From: an uncultured Bacteroidales bacterium
GTDB lineage: Bacteria; Bacteroidota; Bacteroidia; Bacteroidales; WCHB1-69
Reading direction: 5' to 3'
Assembly (NCBI GenBank): GCA_946413585.1
Contig: CAMKLG010000009.1
Location: 1 to 64,000, forward strand
Length of the DNA stretch: 64,000 nt
Under the pieces are notes generated by a model. That model searched no databases and was not told the DNA's origin. It saw only the letters and a list, made by a program, of their open reading frames with translations. Shown in pieces: positions 55,701-61,700 of this stretch; positions within the stretch are counted from its first letter, which is position 1; each line of letters starts with the position of its first letter. The position numbers and the translations under genes were made by a program.

Positions 55701-58700
55701 CATTCGAAGAAACCTGTTGTCACTTGGAGCAACGAAGATGGGGATGCTATTGCCAAGCCGGCGGGCATCGACACGACGACCGCGGGTGGACAGCTGCTCA
55801 TCACGGGTACTCCAACGAACGATAACATCTATAGATATACGGTCACGGCAACCTCTCTGGATCCCGCCTGTACCTCTGCGCAACTGCCGGGTACGGTGAC
55901 GGTGAACCCGCAACCAAGATTGCAGCTGACCCAAGGAAGTGGTTCCGCTGAACAGACAGTCTGTGCAGGCAAAGCTATCCAAGACATCGTGGTCACCTAT
56001 CCTTATTCCACGATTCAGACCCCGAACATTGAATCCTATGGATTGGTGTTCGGCAACAATACTGGGTCAAAAGAGGCGCGTATTTCCGGTACCCCGTCCT
56101 CCACGGCGAACTTCAACTTGACGGTTTCCAACAACTGCGGCGCCATCGACATGCCCATCAGCATCACGGTGAATCCTACACCTAGCATTATCGCCACCAA
56201 CGACAACCAGACGGTTTGTGCGGGTACGCCGATTACAGCCATCAGTCTCATGTTGACGAACGCCGAGGTGAATGCTGCCGCCATCACCAGCCAATTGCCC
56301 GAGGGACTTGTCTATCAGTCCGGCAAAATCACGGGCACCCCGACGGTGGCCGGCAACTACACGTTGAAGATCATGGCCGCTTCCACGAACGGTTGCGGTG
56401 AGGATTCCGCGATGGTTAACCTCACCGTGCGTCCCGCTGTGGAGTTCCAGGTGGTGAGCAATATAGAGCAGACCAAGTGTCAGGGCAGTGAGATTGATCC
56501 CGTGAAGGTGCGTTACGCCAATGCAAATCTCTCTATTGAGCCATACGACTTCTCCTTTAATGCATCCGACAGTACCTTTACCATGAGCAGTGCTCCTGCT
56601 GATGGTGGTACATATATATATACTATTACCGCCACATCTCCTTATTCAGAGGTGTGTGCATCCAAGAGCCAGCAGATTTCGGTGACCATCAACGCTCCTG
56701 CGGTCTCTTTGCTGGAAATCGACAACGACACGGTGTGTGCGGGCACATCTGCCACGTTCACGGCGCAGACCACTGGTGTAAATGGTGCGCTGAGTTACAG
56801 GTGGGTGGATGCCAACTATGCTACGTTGGCCACTACCCAGAGTTATAACACGCCAGCTTCATTGTCGGATAACCAAACCTATACTTACAGGATGATTGCC
56901 ACGGCAACGGTTGCGGCCAACAGTGTCACCTGTTCCAAGTCTGATACATCCGATGTGATTGCCCTCTATGTGCGCAAAGCTTTCAATCCTGGCAGCATTG
57001 TGGCTGGTCAGGAGACCATCTGTATGGGTACTCAGGCATCTGTCATCGGCAGAGCCAATGCTGCCACCGGCCCGGGTGAGGTCACTTACCGTTGGTATTG
57101 CAACGGTGAGGAGATCACCGGTGCGACGGAGGCTACCTATACGCCTTCTGACAACTATTACAATACCCCGAACACTTACGTTTTCACCCGTGCCGCCAAG
57201 GACGAAATGTGCGGTTCGGAATATGTAACCTCTTCAGGTCGTGCCACCCTTGTGGTGCAGTCGGCTCCAGCGGCAGCGGTCATCAGCTGTCCCGGTACGA
57301 TGCAGCAAGGCACGGAGGGTGTCGTTAGCGTACGTCCGCTGCTTGCAGGCGAGACAGTACAATGGACACTCGTCAGCGAGGGGGGACACGTCACCACGGG
57401 CAACCTCAGTAATCCGTCAGACTCCAGCAAACTGCATGTCAATGCGGTCTCTGTAGGCGAGGCGACGGTTACGGCTACCATCATCAAAGCTGCCAACGAG
57501 TCGGGTTGCCGCACTTCGGAATCCGAATCTTGCACGTTGCAAGTGGCCGACTATGCGATGACGGTGAACTGTCCGCAGAATGCTTCCATGGTTTACGATG
57601 GTGAATCACACACGGTGCCTACCACAGGACTTACGTTATTGGATGCCCAAGGTCACGATATCACTACGAGCAGTGCCACTTCTTTCAGCTACAAACTGAA
57701 TGGTGGTGATGAGATGAATACGCCGCCAACCGTTAAAGATGCGGGAACTTACCAAATCACGGTGATTGCCCATCATAGTCCTTACACCGACAACAGTTGC
57801 CAATACACCTACACGGTGGACAAACGTCCCGTGACGGTTGAGGTGGTGGATTGCGGTCCTTGGACGGGCAATGCGATGGAGACTTCCCTGATTGGACGTG
57901 CGGTGAGCAATATGGTGGAGGGTCACAGCATTGTTGCGGGTAAGATTACCACCAACCAAGCCATGGGTGGCGTTTATACGTTCAACAGTGGGTCGGTGAA
58001 CAATACCGCAACGGTGAGCGGTTTGCAAATCAAGAGTGGCAATGACTTTGTGACGGATAACTACAATGTGACCATCAAAGACACGCAGACCATCATGCAG
58101 GTGGAGACGGCAAGTGTCACCCATCTGTCTTGTAATGGTGTCGAAAATGGTGCTATTCGCATTGCAGTGACCCCTGCAGGTAACCATTATCAATACTACC
58201 TTAATAATGTCGAGACGACTTTGTCCGGCAATCAAAGCTTTGAATCGTTAGCTGCTGGTACATACACGATAGAGGTGAAGAGCGGCAGTTGTAGCTCCAA
58301 TGTGCTGAATGTCACTGTGAATGATGTGGAATCGCTGGTCATCACGACGGCCAACGACACTGTTTGTCCGGACGGTGGTGCCAATATCCGTGTGACGGCG
58401 GACGGCGGCAGTGGCAATTATGCTTACGAGTGGCGCGAGTTGAACGGAAGTTCAAATCCGCCGATTGCATCGCAGGCTACCACATACGTCACCCCGCAGG
58501 CTACCACTTCCTACGAGGTGAAGGTTTGGGATCAGGCGGCTACCTCTTGCATCGTTAAGGATACCATCGAGGTGAGAGTGATGCAGCCTTCTTTGGCGTT
58601 GACGGCGAGCGAAGATACCAACATCTGCTATAACACTTCTGCTACTTTAACCGTGGAGCCTAGTGGAAATTACACCACGATTACCTATTTGTGGACACCT

Positions 58701-61700
58701 TCTAATAGCCAAGAGAGCATCTCTGATGCTTCGAATACGACGGTTGCGGTGAATCCTTCCACGATTGCCACCTACACGGTGGAAGCGGAGGCCACCCTTG
58801 TTGAAGGTGCGCATTCCTGCACGTTGACGGCTTCTGACCAAGTGGAGGTGAACGTATATCCTGAGTTCCGTCCTGGTACCATCAATATGACCGGCGCGGC
58901 CATCTGTGCAGGCGGTGACGCTCCACAGATCCTGAGCACGGGCTTGGCATCTGGCGGTTGCGGTCCTATCAGCTACTTATGGCAGGTGAGCACCGACGAT
59001 GGAAACTCCTTTACAGCGGCAGCTGGCACGAACAATGAACCCAACTACACACCGGGTTCCTACACGCAAAATCATGGCACGTACTTGTTCAGACGTCTTG
59101 CGATGGATACGGCTTGTGTGGCCGGTGGTCTTTACACAGGAACTTACACATTGACGGTTTATGAAAGTCCGACAGTGGAGATTTCTGCTCCTGAAGCATC
59201 CTACTGCCCCAATGCAGGCAGTGTGGAGCTGACAGCTACGGCAGGCTTCGCTAATTACAACTGGGGCGGCGACCTTGTGGTCAGCGCACTCAATAACAAC
59301 AAAGCCACTTTCAATTTGCCGGCACAATGCGGTCAATCCTACAAGATTGGTGTCAATATTGTGGATAACCACGGTTGTGTTGCCACAGCGGACAGTGTGA
59401 CGGTGAGTGTGGGTGACGACACGGCTCCTGTTATCACTATGGATTTCAGCAAGCAGCCGGAACTCATCGCAGGCGGTAACTGTGATTATCGTATTCCTGA
59501 CTATCTTGCTGTTAATGGCTTTATCACGGTTGATCAGTCTTGTTCCAATGTGACCCTTACGCAAAATCCCTCTGCGGGTATATCGTTTGCGCAAGGTTCT
59601 GAGAACCAAAAGATTATCATTACGGCTACGAGTGTGTGCCATAAAACCAAAAAAGATACTTTCGAAATCGCCATCCCTGCCAAGCTGACGGTGTTGGCGA
59701 ATAATGATACCACGGTATGTGCAGGTCAGGAGGTCAACTTTACGGCCACGGTGGCTAACGCAGTATCTCCAGTAAACTACCAATGGCCCACCATCAGCGG
59801 TCACGACAGCTATTTGACTACGAACAACGACTTTACTTTCGCACCGCAGGGTAGCAACACATTTACGGTGAACGCCCATGACGGCAACGGCTGTAGCGCT
59901 TCCGACCATGTGACTGTGACCGTGAGTGACCCGAAAGTGGTGTTGAACGCTATCACGGGCCAGACCACGGTGTGTTACGAAGGAAGCACCACGTTGACGG
60001 TGACTCCGAACAACTATACGGGTGATTTGACCTATCAATGGAAGAAAGGAACGACGGTGTTGTCAACCAGTACCGAAAACGGTTCCCTGCAGATCCCGAA
60101 CCTGACGGAAGACGCTACTTACAAGGCTGTGGTCACCGCCACGGTAGGGGAGTGTACCTCCTCGGATAGTACCTCGGTGGATGTCTTCGTGTTGCATCCT
60201 ACGGTCGGTGACTTGACATTCACAGGCGAGACCACCATTTGTCCTGGCGGTAACACCGAACTTACCGTGAGCGCTGTCCACGATACGCGAAGCACGGTGT
60301 CTTACACATGGTCGCCTGCTACAGGTTTGGATATGACCACGGGTGACATGGTTGTTTCTAGCCCTGCTTCCACACAACAATACAAGGTGACGGCCACTGC
60401 TACCATTACTTCGAATGGTGTGAGCTGTTCGGCAGCGAACATTGATTCGATCACGGTTACTGTTCGTCCAGAATTCAATGCAGGAGAAATCACATCCCGT
60501 ATGGATACGATTTGTCAAGGTGGTATGCTCACGGAGGTGCCTGGCGGCAATGCCACCGGCGCTGGTGGTAATATCACCTATCAATGGTATCATAATGGGG
60601 AGGTTATTCAAGGTGCGAACAGTGCTTCCTATACGGCTACTGCTTATGCGCAGACAGTTGGTGTCCACACCTTTACGCGCGGAGCTAAGGATGTGACCTG
60701 CATGACAAACTTTGTGCCCTCTGAAGGAACCTACGTTCTGACGGTGCAGCATCCTGTTGTCTTGGAATTTGCTAGCAATACGATTTCCAATCCGACGGTC
60801 TGCGCGGGTACGGCGATCACGCCGGTGGAATTCACCTACGACTATGCGGATGTGGAACTGAATTGGGAGAACGGTAATGAACCTGACGGTATCTCCTATA
60901 TTCAGGGCGGCCAATTGATTGTCATCCCGCAGTTGGCTGACAATGTCACTTCCGAACAATCGTATATATATAATATTGTAGCCATCTCTGACGAGGAGAA
61001 TCCGAAATGTAAGGCGGATACTCTTACCGGTACGGTGACGGTGCGCCCGTTGCCGAAGGTGAACTTGGTATCCGGTACCCTCAATCCGACGGTGTGCTCC
61101 GGACAGGCGATTGATGACATCGTCTTCGAAGCGGTGAATGCGGAATTGTCTATTGAGTGGACAGGCAACCATAACGGAGTCTCTTCCGAGAACTTCGCTT
61201 CCGCGAAGACCATCTCCGGTACTCCTGAATTAACTTCTGGGGCCGCTCCTGCCGAATACCGTTATACGGTGACGGCCTCTTCACAATACGATAACCCTTC
61301 CTGCGGAACGGCTACGCTGAATGGCGTCATCACGGTGAACCCGTTGGTGAGCCTGACGGTAGGAAATACCAGCAGACAGTCGATATGCTTTGAGCAGACC
61401 ATTCTGGATATTTCGGTGGATCATGATGTCAACTCCACGGTGACGGTGACGGGACTTCCGTACGGTGTCACTTACAGTGAGGCTGACCATAAGATCAGCG
61501 GTACGCCGAACTCTGTGGGTGAGTACATCTACACGATTACGGCTACTAGCAATTTCTTGCCCGCTTGCAATCCGGTGACGGTGACAGATACGATTACGGT
61601 GATGCCGTTGGCAACGCTTTCGGCTGCTACCAATGCTAATCCGTCCACATGTGCGGGCGTGGAGATGAGCGATATCCGCCTCAATTACAGCAATGCCACT